Shown: positions 19,583-28,954 of the stretch, piece by piece
How the letters are laid out: every line of letters starts with the position of its first letter
How positions within the stretch are numbered: the stretch's first letter is position 1
DNA from: an uncultured Hyphomicrobiales bacterium
GTDB lineage: Bacteria; Pseudomonadota; Alphaproteobacteria; Rhizobiales; TMED25
Direction of reading: 5' to 3'
Length of the DNA: 64,000 nt
Assembly (NCBI GenBank): GCA_905181735.1
Contig: CAJIYR010000010.1
Span: 24,475-88,474, forward strand
Program-made: the position numbers and the translations under genes
The notes under the pieces: model-generated
What the model was told of the DNA's origin: nothing
Seen by the model: the letters and a program-made list of their open reading frames with translations, nothing else
Database searches by the model: none

Positions 19583-21346
19583 TTAGTTCATTTCTTTTGG
19601 AGCGTTGACACCAATTATATCTAAACCTGATTTCAAGACATTACTTATTGCAAATAAAAGTGAGAGTCTTGATTTTGTTAAATCTTTATTACCAGAAATA
19701 ATAAATCTTAAATTTTCATTATCATTACCTTTGTTCCACAGGGAATGAAACTCCGAAGATAATTCATATAGATAATAGGCAATTCTATGTGGTTCATAAG
19801 TCTGCAATGTCAATTTTAAAATTTTTGGAAAATAGGATAATTTCTTTATTAATTTAATTTCTTGAATATCGTTTAATAAAGTATAATTTGAATTTTTTAA
19901 ATCTTCATAATTAAACTTTATATTAAGATTAAATTCTTCTAATTTTCTCGATACAGAAAAAATCCTAGCGTATGCATATTGCACATAAAAAACTGGATTA
20001 TCTCGTGATTTCTCTGTAACTTTTGAAAAATCAAAATCTAGTGGCGCGTCATTCTTTCTAAATAACATCATAAATCTAAGTGCATCACAACCAACCTCAT
20101 CAACAACTTCGTTAATTGTAATAAATTTATTTGCTCTTTTAGACATTGTAACAGGTTTACCATCTCTAAAAAGTTTAACTAGTTGACAGAGAACGATAGT
20201 TAAGTCCGCTTTCCCGTCAGTTATTGCATGTAACGATCCTTTTACTCTCTTCAGGTAACCCGCGTGATCAGCGCCCCAAATATTAACCATTTTTGAAAAA
20301 CCACGATTATACTTATTGAAGTGATAAGCTATATCACTAGCAAAGTATGTATGAGAACCATCATTTTTTGTAACGGGTCTATCAACATCATCTCCATAAT
20401 TCATTGATTTGAATAACTCTTGTTCGCGTTCATCGTATTCAACGTCGATAATCTTTTTAGGTTTTGGCAAGACGCCATAGTAGAGTAAATCTTTACTTCT
20501 AAGGGTATCTAAACAATCGACTAATTCGTTATTCTTAATTAACGACATTTCAGAAAAAAATACATCATGTTCAATGTTAATTTTTTTAAGATCTTCTTTT
20601 ATAATCTTAAGAATAAAGTCAATAGTGCAATCTCTTAATATGCTTGAGTATTCAATCTGGTTCATATCAAGTAAAGCTGTACCATATTGATTGTAAATAT
20701 ATTCAGTCACAGGTTGCAGATATTCACCTTTATATTCAATGTCAGCATCATTTGAATTTTCAACTGTACCGCTAAGTAATTTATATCGATGTAATACAGA
20801 TTTTATTAATTCATTTATTTGACCGCCAGCATCATTAACATAATATTCCTTCGAGACATTGAAACCCATTTTATTGCAAAGGTTTGCAATTGTATCTCCA
20901 ATTACAGCGCCCCTGCAATGACCTATGTGAAGAGGACCGGTTGGATTTGCAGATACATATTCAACATTGATATTTTGATTATTACCCACATTTTCAAAAC
21001 CAAATGTTTTTCCCTCATTGTTAATGTTTTCAATGCAGGAATACCAAATTGTATTTTTTAAATACAAATTTATAAAACCAGGACCGGCTAACTCAACACT
21101 ATCAACCTCTTCAATTGTATTAAGTTCATTTATTAAATATTCAGAGAATTCCTTAAAAGATAAACTAGAAACATTTGACAAAACTAACAAGGCATTCGTA
21201 GAAAGATCTCCATTATTTTCATCTTTTGGTATTTCAAACTTTATATTTTGAAGTTTAATATCATTTTTAATGATTTTGTTATTAATTAACTTCTTACATA
21301 AATCATGCAAGAAGTTATCAAATTTATTAAATATATCAGTGCTCAT
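19583..21346 (-). CDS. argS: Arginyl-tRNA synthetase
   Basis: Class I aminoacyl-tRNA synthetase charging tRNA-Arg. Seen in 587 aa: an N-terminal additional domain with NINVEYVSANPTGPLHIGHCRGA (HIGH at 140-143), the catalytic core with VNIWGADHAGYLKRVKGSL, the KMSKS-equivalent VTMSKRANKFIT, and the C-terminal DALR anticodon-binding domain (FYVQYAYARIFSV... ending SRLSLLFAISNVLKSGLDIIGVNAPKEM). Length is normal. Lies between dgt and the SPOR gene on the same strand, the usual alphaproteobacterial arrangement. Confidence 0.97.
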   Translation of the reverse strand: MSTDIFNKFDNFLHDLCKKLINNKIIKNDIKLQNIKFEIPKDENNGDLSTNALLVLSNVSSLSFKEFSEYLINELNTIEEVDSVELAGPGFINLYLKNTIWYSCIENINNEGKTFGFENVGNNQNINVEYVSANPTGPLHIGHCRGAVIGDTIANLCNKMGFNVSKEYYVNDAGGQINELIKSVLHRYKLLSGTVENSNDADIEYKGEYLQPVTEYIYNQYGTALLDMNQIEYSSILRDCTIDFILKIIKEDLKKINIEHDVFFSEMSLIKNNELVDCLDTLRSKDLLYYGVLPKPKKIIDVEYDEREQELFKSMNYGDDVDRPVTKNDGSHTYFASDIAYHFNKYNRGFSKMVNIWGADHAGYLKRVKGSLHAITDGKADLTIVLCQLVKLFRDGKPVTMSKRANKFITINEVVDEVGCDALRFMMLFRKNDAPLDFDFSKVTEKSRDNPVFYVQYAYARIFSVSRKLEEFNLNIKFNYEDLKNSNYTLLNDIQEIKLIKKLSYFPKILKLTLQTYEPHRIAYYLYELSSEFHSLWNKGNDNENLRFIISGNKDLTKSRLSLLFAISNVLKSGLDIIGVNAPKEMN

Positions 21347-21402
21347 ATTCTATAATTATCATATATTAATTAAATAAATGTTTAATTTATAAATAGCAGA
21401 TT

Positions 21403-22545
21403 TTATAAATTATTAAATTGTTTAATTGCAAAACTATCACTCATACATGCAATAAAATCACAGATTAATCTATTGTTTGATTTATTGTTAACACCATAAC
21501 TATTAAACCAATTATCTGGTAGAAAATTTGGATTTTTAGAATAAAATTCAAACAATCTTTCTAGGGCTATTTTACCATATTCTGAATTATCTAGAACGTT
21601 TTTATTTTTATACATGTTTTTATATAAAAAATTTTTTATTTTTATAATTTCTACATTTAGTTTTTCTGAAAAATTAACAATTGTATCTTTGGACCGTCCG
21701 ATGTCTGTGTATTTCGTGATATTAGATTTTTCTATCCTTCGAGCAGACTCGTCAACAACATCGTGGATTAAATGATTAATCAAGCTTCTGATCATTTCGT
21801 ATACTTTTATATTATTATCCATGGTACCAAACTTTATGGTATTTTTATCTAGTATTTGATTAATAATAGAAATATCTTTTAAATCATTTATTGTAAAAAA
21901 ACCTGCTCTTATACCATCATCTAAATCATGACAATTATATGCAATATCATCAGATATTGATGCTATTTGCGCCTCAAGAGAAGGCTGAGAAGTCAGATCA
22001 AGTTTTTCTTCTTCGTTTAATCTTGAGTAAAATAATTTGCTTTTAATTACCTCGATATCAATTGGCCCATTATGCTTCAATACTCCTTCTAATGTATCTG
22101 TTGTGAGGTTAAGACCGTTAAAATTAGCGTATCTTTTTTCAATTTTAGTAATAATTCTATATGTTTGTATATTATGGTCAAAACCCTGGTCATCAGACAT
22201 TATATTATCTAAAACATCCTCTCCAGCATGGCCAAATGGAGGGTGACCTAGGTCATGTGATAAGGAAATTGCTTCAGTTAGAGGTTCGTTTCCTCCAATA
22301 AATAAATTAAGAGATCTGGCTATTTGTGATACTTCAAGGGTATGTGTGAGTCTATTGCGATAATGATCGCCTTTATCAGATGTAAAAACTTGCGTCTTAT
22401 TTGCTAATCTTCTAAATGCAACGGAATGCATAATTCTATCCCTATCCCTATGATAGTCAGATCTATGTAAAAGAGGATCCTCTTTATAAAGTCGCCTAAT
22501 AGCTTGATGGGGAATATCATTATTAATTTTATTGTATACATTCAT
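21403..22545 (-). CDS. dgt: Deoxyguanosinetriphosphate triphosphohydrolase-like protein (HD domain)
   Basis: HD-superfamily dNTP triphosphohydrolase that releases triphosphate from dNTPs. The metal-binding residues are in RLTHTLEVSQIA and SHDLGHPPFGHAGE, and the N-terminal HRSDYHRDRDRIMHSVAFRRLANKTQVF is the family signature. From the ATG at 22543-22545 it is 380 aa. A TTG six codons upstream is in frame, but the ATG is closer to family lengths; neither has a good ribosome site. It is divergent from erpA across only about 85 bp, a neighbourhood (dgt / erpA / xth) found in many Alphaproteobacteria. Confidence 0.92.
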   Translation of the reverse strand: MNVYNKINNDIPHQAIRRLYKEDPLLHRSDYHRDRDRIMHSVAFRRLANKTQVFTSDKGDHYRNRLTHTLEVSQIARSLNLFIGGNEPLTEAISLSHDLGHPPFGHAGEDVLDNIMSDDQGFDHNIQTYRIITKIEKRYANFNGLNLTTDTLEGVLKHNGPIDIEVIKSKLFYSRLNEEEKLDLTSQPSLEAQIASISDDIAYNCHDLDDGIRAGFFTINDLKDISIINQILDKNTIKFGTMDNNIKVYEMIRSLINHLIHDVVDESARRIEKSNITKYTDIGRSKDTIVNFSEKLNVEIIKIKNFLYKNMYKNKNVLDNSEYGKIALERLFEFYSKNPNFLPDNWFNSYGVNNKSNNRLICDFIACMSDSFAIKQFNNL

Positions 22546-22616
22546 ATATGTTATTATAATCAAAATTATAGTTAAAGGTATATATTAGATATAATTATTT
22601 AAGATATACGACTTAT

Positions 22617-22621
22617 AGGAG
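22617..22621 (+). promoter_or_regulatory. Ribosome-binding site of erpA, deciding an ATT start
   Basis: AGGAG, nine bases before ATT at 22631. It is one of the strongest Shine-Dalgarno sequences in the window, and no ATG, GTG or TTG follows at a workable distance in the erpA frame. The frame is closed upstream by TAG at 22616-22618, so initiation must occur between there and the conserved core. Confidence 0.6.
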
Positions 22622-22630
22622 AATTATACA

Positions 22631-22963
22631 ATTACTGTTAATCCAATAAAAATATCAGATAATGCAGCAAATAAAATTTGTGAATTATTGAAAGAAGAAA
22701 ATATTGATAGTTATTTCAGGATCTCTGTAACAGGCGGTGGCTGTTCTGGTTTTCAATATGAGTTTTCTACAGATCATCAAGTTACAAATAATGATGAAAT
22801 ATATGAGCATAACGAAGCTAGAATACTAATAGATAAGATTTCTATTAAATTTTTACTTGGTTCAGTAATTGATTATAAGGAAGATTTAATCGAATCATCA
22901 TTTAAAATAAACAACCCAAACGCAGCATCTTCGTGTGGTTGTGGAACAAGTTTTTCAATTTAG
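22631..22963 (+). CDS. erpA: Iron-sulfur cluster insertion protein ErpA (A-type carrier)
   Basis: A-type carrier that delivers [4Fe-4S] clusters to apoproteins, for example of isoprenoid synthesis and respiration. The three cluster cysteines are present in VTGGGCSGFQYEF and the C-terminal SSCGCGTSF. The first standard-type codon in frame is TTG at 22688, but that would delete the conserved N-terminal strand and helix; translating from ATT at 22631 gives (M)TVNPIKISDNAANKICELL, which fits the family, and AGGAG is correctly spaced. I therefore annotate 110 aa with an AUU start. The stop TAG directly abuts the ATG of xth. The window's LipA, NuoB, NuoF, NuoG and NuoI are likely clients. Confidence 0.88.
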   Translation: MTVNPIKISDNAANKICELLKEENIDSYFRISVTGGGCSGFQYEFSTDHQVTNNDEIYEHNEARILIDKISIKFLLGSVIDYKEDLIESSFKINNPNAASSCGCGTSFSI

Positions 22964-23755
22964 ATGGAATTTACACTAACAACTTGGAATGTAAATGGAA
23001 TAAGAGCAAGAATAGAGAATGTTACTGAATGGCTAAATATTAACAATCCAGATATTCTCTGCCTTCAGGAAATAAAATGTCTTGAAGAAGATTTTCCAAA
23101 AGAAATATTTACTTCAAAAGGTTATAATGTTTATTTAGTAGGACAAAAATCTTTTAACGGTGTTGCTATAATTTCAAAATTTTCGTCAATTGAAACCAAA
23201 AAAAATATAATTTGCGTCTCTAATGATATGCAATCAAGATCGATCGAATGTACTTTTGAAATTAACTCATTCAAGTTTATAGTGTGTTGTATCTATTTGC
23301 CAAATGGAAATCCTATCGATACAGATAAATTTACCTATAAAATTGAGTGGATGGATAACTTAAAAAATTATATTAAAAAAGAATTAACAAAAGAAATTCC
23401 TTACGTTGTACTAGGAGATTTTAATGTCATACCAACAAGAAATGATGTCAAAAATTATGAAGAGTGGATTGATGATGCGCTCTTCAACAAACTTAGTATA
23501 AAAAAATACAGAGAATTAGTTAACATAGGACTATACGATTGTCATAGACTTAAACAAATCCCATTTAAGCAATACACACAATGGGATTACCAAAGAGGTG
23601 CTTGGCAAAATAATAATGGGGTTAGAATAGACCATATACTCTTATCTTCATATGCAACAAGATATCTAACTGGCTATAAGATAGATAGAAACGAAAGATC
23701 TAAAAATAAGCCCTCAGATCATGTCCCTGTAACTGCAATGCTAAATATTGCTTAA
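22964..23755 (+). CDS. xth: Exodeoxyribonuclease III / AP endonuclease
   Basis: Mg-dependent repair nuclease of the exonuclease III family, cleaving at abasic sites and trimming 3' ends. In 263 aa: TWNVNGIRARIENV at the start, CLQEIKC with the catalytic Glu, the GVAIISK segment, YLPNG, VLGDFNVIPTRNDV, and the C-terminal RIDHILLSS...KNKPSDHVPV with the catalytic Asp-His. All are intact. The ATG follows the erpA stop with no gap, so the two are co-translated. The stop directly abuts the stop of the convergent valS gene (no intervening base), leaving no space for a conventional terminator. Confidence 0.96.
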   Translation: MEFTLTTWNVNGIRARIENVTEWLNINNPDILCLQEIKCLEEDFPKEIFTSKGYNVYLVGQKSFNGVAIISKFSSIETKKNIICVSNDMQSRSIECTFEINSFKFIVCCIYLPNGNPIDTDKFTYKIEWMDNLKNYIKKELTKEIPYVVLGDFNVIPTRNDVKNYEEWIDDALFNKLSIKKYRELVNIGLYDCHRLKQIPFKQYTQWDYQRGAWQNNNGVRIDHILLSSYATRYLTGYKIDRNERSKNKPSDHVPVTAMLNIA

Positions 23756-26425
23756 TCACACATTCATTAACGTGAATTTTTTTAGCGATACCTCAGTCTT
23801 TGATAGCAAATCTATCAATTCTGAATGCTTAATTTTTTGTTTTGCAATGATATCTTCAGGTGCATTTTCAGTAAATTTTTTGTTTAAAAGTTTACCTTCA
23901 ATGAATAATATATCTTTTTTTATTATATTTATTTCTTTATTTAATCTAGAAATTTCATCAGGTATATTAATGGTATCATTAATATGAAATGCAAAAATTG
24001 CTTCATTATAATTTAGCTCAATTGTTCCATCTGGAGTATCTTCTACTCTAATAATCTCAGATATTCTAGCAATTTTTTTTATTATTATTGAATTAGCCTT
24101 AATATAACTATCTGATAAAGCTGACAATCCCTTAACAGACATCTTAATTTGTAAAGAAGGTGAAATATTTAATTCAGACCTCAAAGATCTTATTTCGGTA
24201 ATAAGATTCACAATCCAATTCATTTCAAAGATACTACCTTCATCTTTAATTTCAGTAAGTTTTGGCCAAGAATTTGCAATTAACATTTTTTTAGCAGTTT
24301 CATTGTTTGCAAATTGCCATAATTCCTCTGTAACAAATGGAATAAAAGGATGAAGCACCTTTAATAATTCAGAAAACAACCATATTATAGTGTTTGAGGT
24401 TTCTTGATACTTAGTGTTATCTTTATCTGATAACGTTATTTTTATAATTTCTACATACCAATCACAAAATAAATGCCAGGTAAATCTGTAGCAATCATTT
24501 GCTCCTTCATTAAACTTATAATTTTCAATATTATAAGATACACTTTTTACTAATTTATCAAATTCCTGAACAATCCATTTATTTTCAACATATTTGATAT
24601 CATTAATATTAAAATTTTTTGTTTTTTCTATATTATTGAAATCTATAAATCTTGCTAAATTCCATAATTTTGTAATAAAGTTTCTATAACCCTCAACTCT
24701 AGAAGTAGATAGCTTCACATCTCTACCTTGAGCAGCCATCGATGCTAGAGTAAATCTCAATGAATCAGCACCGTATTCTCCTATTAAATTTAATGGGTCA
24801 ATAACGTTACCTTTAGATTTTGACATTTTTTGCCCTTTTTCATCACGAACAAGAGCATGTATATAAACTGTTTTAAAAGGCACCTCTTTAGTAAAATAAA
24901 GACCCATCATCATCATTCTGGCAACCCAGAAGAATATTATATCAAAAGCAGTTACTAAAACATCAGTATTATAATATTTTTTAAATTCAATAGTTTTCTC
25001 AGGCCATCCTAAGGTGCTAAATGGCCATAAACCCGATGAAAACCATGTATCCAATACATCACTGTCTCTAGTTAATTCAACCGAATTACCATAATGATTC
25101 AATGCCATTTTCTTTGCATTGATTTCATCTAAAGCAACAAATACTTTATTATCAGGACCATACCAAACAGGAATCTGGTGTCCCCACCAAAGTTGCCTGG
25201 AAATACACCATGGTTGAATATTATTCATCCATTCAAAATAAGTTTTTTCCCATTGTTTTGGTACAAATTTTGTTTCACCTTTTTTTACAGCATCTACAGC
25301 CTTTGCAGATAATTCCTTAGCGTTAACATACCACTGGTCAGTTAAAAATGGCTCTATCACGGTACCAGACCTGTCACCATATGGTAGTGTATGAGAATGT
25401 TTTTCTATTTTATTTAAAAATTTTTCAGTTTCGAGTTGTTGAACGATCAATACTCTTGCTTTGAATCTATCAAGCGAACGATATTTTTCAGGTACCCATG
25501 CATCAGATACAATATTACCTTTTTTATCAAATATATTAATTACATCTAAATTATTTCTTTTACCGACTTCAAAGTCATTAAAATCATGAGCGGGGGTTAT
25601 TTTAACGGCGCCAGTGCCCTCACCAAGCTTAGCGTAGTTATCTGATATAATTTTAATTTCTCTCTTTATTATCGGAACAATTAACGTTTTTCCAATTAGA
25701 TCTGAATATCTCTCATCCTCAGGATTAACTGCCACAGCTACATCCCCAAGTAAGGTTTCAGGACGTGTTGTTGCAACTGTTATATACTTATCTGGGAAAT
25801 CCTTGAGATAATAATCAATATACCAAAGATTGCCTTCTGTTTCTACTTGCTGAACCTCTAAATCAGATATTGCAGTTTGAAATTTTGTATCCCAATTAAC
25901 TAATCTTTTATCTTTATAAATCAAACCAGCATTATACAGATCATTAAAAACTTTAATAACAGCTTTGTTTAGTCCACCGTCCATGGTGAATCTTTCTCTT
26001 TTCCAATCGCAAGATGCACCTAGTCTCTTTAATTGGTTAGTTATGGTGCTACCAGAATCTTCTTTCCAGTCCCAAATTTTTTTAATAAATGCATCCCTAC
26101 CAATATCGTCTTTAGTTAACCCCTCTTCTGTCATAAGTTTTCTTTCAACGACCATTTGGGTTGCAATACCAGCATGGTCTGTGCCAGGTTGCCACAGAAC
26201 ATCCTTTCCAAGCATACGTTGATAGCGAACAATGATATCTTGCAATGTATTGTTTAAAGCGTGACCCATATGAAGACTGCCAGTAACATTAGGAGGGGGA
26301 ATCATAATTGAAAAAGATTCAGTTTCACCACCTTCCTTTAATGGGCAGGAAAAATAGTCACCATCTTCCCAAAGATCATAAATTTTTTTTTCTATATTTT
26401 GATGAATATATTTCTTTTCTAACAT
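23756..26425 (-). CDS. valS: Valyl-tRNA synthetase
   Basis: Class I synthetase charging tRNA-Val and hydrolysing mischarged threonyl-tRNA. The 889-aa protein shows the HIGH-like PPPNVTGSLHMGHALN at about 44-59, the editing domain with VATTRPETLLGDVAVAVNP, WWGHQIPVWYG, DVLDTWFSSGLWPFSTLGWP, the KMSKS motif in GQKMSKSKGNVIDP, the anticodon domain, and the C-terminal coiled-coil arm (ISRLNKEINIIKKDILFIEGKL). Full length. In many Alphaproteobacteria valS lies beyond tolC and popZ; here only 65 bp separate valS from tolC. Confidence 0.97.
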   Translation of the reverse strand: MLEKKYIHQNIEKKIYDLWEDGDYFSCPLKEGGETESFSIMIPPPNVTGSLHMGHALNNTLQDIIVRYQRMLGKDVLWQPGTDHAGIATQMVVERKLMTEEGLTKDDIGRDAFIKKIWDWKEDSGSTITNQLKRLGASCDWKRERFTMDGGLNKAVIKVFNDLYNAGLIYKDKRLVNWDTKFQTAISDLEVQQVETEGNLWYIDYYLKDFPDKYITVATTRPETLLGDVAVAVNPEDERYSDLIGKTLIVPIIKREIKIISDNYAKLGEGTGAVKITPAHDFNDFEVGKRNNLDVINIFDKKGNIVSDAWVPEKYRSLDRFKARVLIVQQLETEKFLNKIEKHSHTLPYGDRSGTVIEPFLTDQWYVNAKELSAKAVDAVKKGETKFVPKQWEKTYFEWMNNIQPWCISRQLWWGHQIPVWYGPDNKVFVALDEINAKKMALNHYGNSVELTRDSDVLDTWFSSGLWPFSTLGWPEKTIEFKKYYNTDVLVTAFDIIFFWVARMMMMGLYFTKEVPFKTVYIHALVRDEKGQKMSKSKGNVIDPLNLIGEYGADSLRFTLASMAAQGRDVKLSTSRVEGYRNFITKLWNLARFIDFNNIEKTKNFNINDIKYVENKWIVQEFDKLVKSVSYNIENYKFNEGANDCYRFTWHLFCDWYVEIIKITLSDKDNTKYQETSNTIIWLFSELLKVLHPFIPFVTEELWQFANNETAKKMLIANSWPKLTEIKDEGSIFEMNWIVNLITEIRSLRSELNISPSLQIKMSVKGLSALSDSYIKANSIIIKKIARISEIIRVEDTPDGTIELNYNEAIFAFHINDTINIPDEISRLNKEINIIKKDILFIEGKLLNKKFTENAPEDIIAKQKIKHSELIDLLSKTEVSLKKFTLMNV

Positions 26426-26490
26426 GTAATAAACCTGATTTTAATATCAAATAATAATTAGTCTATATGCCAATAAATTGAAAGAGAAAG

Positions 26491-27756
26491 TTAGTTCAAC
26501 AAAAAGTTCAAATTTAATCGTCCAATAGAACTTAAAAGCTTATAACTGTAATATAACTTGTCAAATTGATGTTTGCTTAATCTTATTTTTGTGTCAATAA
26601 CCGAACTTTGAGCGTTCAAAAAATCTAAATTACTACTTATTCCATTATTACGCTCTTCCTTAACAGCTTCTAATATATCCATATTAACTAATAGAAAGTT
26701 ATTCTCAGATAGTATTGCATCGTTAAGGGATTTAATTGAATTCCAGTTAATTGTAACATCTTCAATAACTTTATTCTTTACTTGTATTGCATCGTAATTA
26801 TACTTATTTTCTAGAAATGATGACTTTCTTATTTTTGAATCAATTAAACCAGAATCATACAATGGAATGGTAACGGTTCCAGCAACAGATAGCGTGTCAC
26901 TTTGTTTAACATTTGACAAAGGATTCCAGCTCTTTGAATAATTTGCATTTAAATTTACCTGAGGATACTTTTCTGATTCTATTATCTTTGTGTTTAAATT
27001 ACCTGAATTTATTATATGTTGATTCAATAATATCCTTGGGTGCTCCAACTTTGCTATCAAGATAGCTTCATCAATTGAGTTAGGTATGTAGTTGAAATTG
27101 ATAATTGGTACAGATAAATCAACAGCTTCCATTTGAATTTCATTTTTAAACGTGGTCTTTAAATTAATTATATTTTTATTTATATCAGAGATATCAATTA
27201 TAGCTTTTTTATATATTGCTTCTGCCAATAGAAGATCTGATTTTTTAATATCACCCAATTGAAATTGAATCCTAGCAGACTTTAATTCTTCTTCTATTAT
27301 GTTCTCATTTTTAGTTTTTAACTCTAATAGATCAATATTATAAAGAAGATCAATGTAAACTTTTATTGCGTCTAAGAATATCAATTGCTCAAGTGATATT
27401 TGTTCAAATTCAGCCTTGTAAAAATCTTCTTTCGACTTTTGTATTTCGTATTTACCTTTGTAACCATCGAATATTGTCTGATTTAAATTAATTCCAATGC
27501 TGCTAGGTGAGTATTTAGAGTAAACGGTAGTTCTAGACTGATTATGCCCAACACTACCGACTAAGGACATACGTGGCCTGTAAACAACACCAGATAAATT
27601 AGAATCTTCAAATATGGATTGAGTATACTTTTGGCCAGATAATATTTTAGGATTAGTTTCTAAAACGTTAATTAAAGCTTTATCTAATGTATCTGCTTGA
27701 ACTTTAATATTTATTATTAATAAAGCCAAAAGTGAGTAAATAAAAATTTTATTCAA
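26491..27756 (-). CDS. tolC: TolC-family outer-membrane efflux protein
   Basis: Outer-membrane channel that completes type I secretion and drug-efflux systems. A signal peptide (MNKIFIYSLLALLIINIKVQA) is followed by two repeats of long amphipathic helices and strands typical of OEP domains: TLDKALINVLETNPKILSGQKY... and a second half starting DEAILIAKLEHPRILLNQHII. NLNANYSKSWNPLS and VAGTVTIPLYDSGLIDSKI match the TolC beta-barrel pattern. 421 aa, somewhat short but complete. Adjacent to pcm upstream, a common alphaproteobacterial pairing. No partner transporter is next to it. Confidence 0.88.
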   Translation of the reverse strand: MNKIFIYSLLALLIINIKVQADTLDKALINVLETNPKILSGQKYTQSIFEDSNLSGVVYRPRMSLVGSVGHNQSRTTVYSKYSPSSIGINLNQTIFDGYKGKYEIQKSKEDFYKAEFEQISLEQLIFLDAIKVYIDLLYNIDLLELKTKNENIIEEELKSARIQFQLGDIKKSDLLLAEAIYKKAIIDISDINKNIINLKTTFKNEIQMEAVDLSVPIINFNYIPNSIDEAILIAKLEHPRILLNQHIINSGNLNTKIIESEKYPQVNLNANYSKSWNPLSNVKQSDTLSVAGTVTIPLYDSGLIDSKIRKSSFLENKYNYDAIQVKNKVIEDVTINWNSIKSLNDAILSENNFLLVNMDILEAVKEERNNGISSNLDFLNAQSSVIDTKIRLSKHQFDKLYYSYKLLSSIGRLNLNFLLN

Positions 27757-27832
27757 AAGATATTCCTATATTTAATATAAATATAACTAATTCACATATA
27801 ATAATTTGTAGCAAAATAACAAGTTTATCGTT

Positions 27833-28504
27833 TTAAAATAAAAATTCATTTTCTTTTTTAAATGCAGTCAAATATGGGACCGTAGCTTCTAAAAAAAACT
27901 TAGAAGAAAATATTTCGTTATCTTTTATATATAAAGTTACTTTTCCTATTGTATCATCTGCATTGATTGCGATTATTCTACCATTTGTATTTAGTTGCAA
28001 GTATATATCATTGGGTATGCTATCAACTGAACCTTCTATAACAATAACGTCGTACGGAGCCTCTTTGGCGTAACCAGTTTTAATATCTGTATTAACTACA
28101 ACAACATTATTGATTCCTGCTTTATAAAGATTTTCTTCAGCTAAATTAGTTAAATTTTCACCCTGATCAATAGCAACGACCGTATCAGCTAAATGAGAAA
28201 TAATTGCACTTGAATATCCATTTGCACAACCAATATCCAGCACAACTTCATTTTTCTGTATATCAACGATTTCAATCATTTTAGAGAAAATAACAGGTGA
28301 AATTACAAACCTATCTTCGCTTCCTTCATCAAGTGACTTTAGAATAATATGTTGATCAGAATATGATCTATCCACATCAGAGTTTTCAAAAAATAATTCC
28401 CTTGGAATTGATTCAAGCGCCCTTAGTAACTCTAAATTTTTTATGCCGTACGGTTTAATCTGGTTTTCAACCATGTTGATTCGAGATAAATTCCAATCAT
28501 TCAT
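27833..28504 (-). CDS. Protein-L-isoaspartate O-methyltransferase family protein
   Basis: SAM-dependent methyltransferase of the PCMT family, which repairs isoaspartyl residues. It has the N-terminal MVENQIKPYGI...LEALESIPRELFF pattern, FVISPVIFSKMIEIVD, motif I VLDIGCANGYSSAII, VVAIDQGE, and APYDVIVIEGSVDSIP. This matches the alphaproteobacterial pcm homologues beside tolC; some members of this subgroup have diverged and may not act on isoaspartate. The start is ATG at 28502-28504, giving 223 aa, because GAGGAG lies seven bases upstream; an upstream in-frame start would add 12 residues over the ribosome site. Confidence 0.83.
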   Translation of the reverse strand: MNDWNLSRINMVENQIKPYGIKNLELLRALESIPRELFFENSDVDRSYSDQHIILKSLDEGSEDRFVISPVIFSKMIEIVDIQKNEVVLDIGCANGYSSAIISHLADTVVAIDQGENLTNLAEENLYKAGINNVVVVNTDIKTGYAKEAPYDVIVIEGSVDSIPNDIYLQLNTNGRIIAINADDTIGKVTLYIKDNEIFSSKFFLEATVPYLTAFKKENEFLF

Positions 28505-28703
28505 AAGACGCTCCTCATTTATAACTTGCATAATAGGCAATTAAATTGATAAAAGAACTAACAATCTAATAATTTATAATATTTATACAAATATATTATT
28601 TATTTATAGTTATAATTGTATTATTTATCTTATAAAACACTATTATAAATTTTTATTTTGTTTTATTAAGTTGTAATTTATATATGTAATATTAAGAATT
28701 TAA

Positions 28704-28777
28704 GGCCACGTGGCGGAGTGGTTACGCATGGCTCTGCAAAAGCCCTTATTCCGGTTCGATTCCGGACGTGGCCTCCA
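28704..28777 (+). tRNA. tRNA-Cys (GCA)
   Basis: Cloverleaf of 74 nt with the CCA end encoded. The acceptor stem GGCCACG pairs with CGTGGCC (28767-28773), the T arm is CCGG-TTCGATT-CCGG, and the anticodon GCA is at 28736-28738, inside a seven-base loop. Short variable region. The 199 bp before it, back to pcm, are AT-rich and show no gene. Confidence 0.95.
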
Positions 28778-28830
28778 TTTTTATTATTGCTTTTTGTTAA
28801 ATAAAAACATATATATTAAATTATTATTTT

Positions 28831-28906
28831 TCCCCGGTAGCTCAGTTGGTAGAGCAATTGACTGTTAATCAATTTGTCGGCGGTTCGAGCCCGTCCCGGG
28901 GAGCCA
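28831..28906 (+). tRNA. tRNA-Asn (GTT)
   Basis: Cloverleaf of 76 nt including encoded CCA. The acceptor TCCCCGG pairs with CCGGGGA (28896-28902), discriminator G, T loop TTCGAGC, D arm GCTC...GAGC, and anticodon GTT at 28864-28866. It follows tRNA-Cys by 53 bases on the same strand, so the two may share a transcript. A 14-base palindrome at 28934-28947 lies just downstream. Confidence 0.96.
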
Positions 28907-28954
28907 CTTTATTGAATTTAGAAAATCATAAATTAGAATATATTCTATAAAAAT

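Noticed and set aside
22688..22963. erpA starting at TTG 22688 (91 residues)
   Set aside because: It lacks the conserved N-terminal strand and helix, has no ribosome site, and a strong AGGAG lies 70 bases upstream pointing to ATT 22631.
28541..28703. Possible small RNA or gene in the gap before tRNA-Cys
   Set aside because: The sequence is nearly all A and T without a stable stem or an open frame with a ribosome site; only a promoter for the tRNAs is expected.
28934..28947. Palindrome TAGAATATATTCTA after tRNA-Asn as a terminator
   Set aside because: Only two G-C pairs, so the stem is weak; it is no stronger than other AT-rich palindromes in the gaps.
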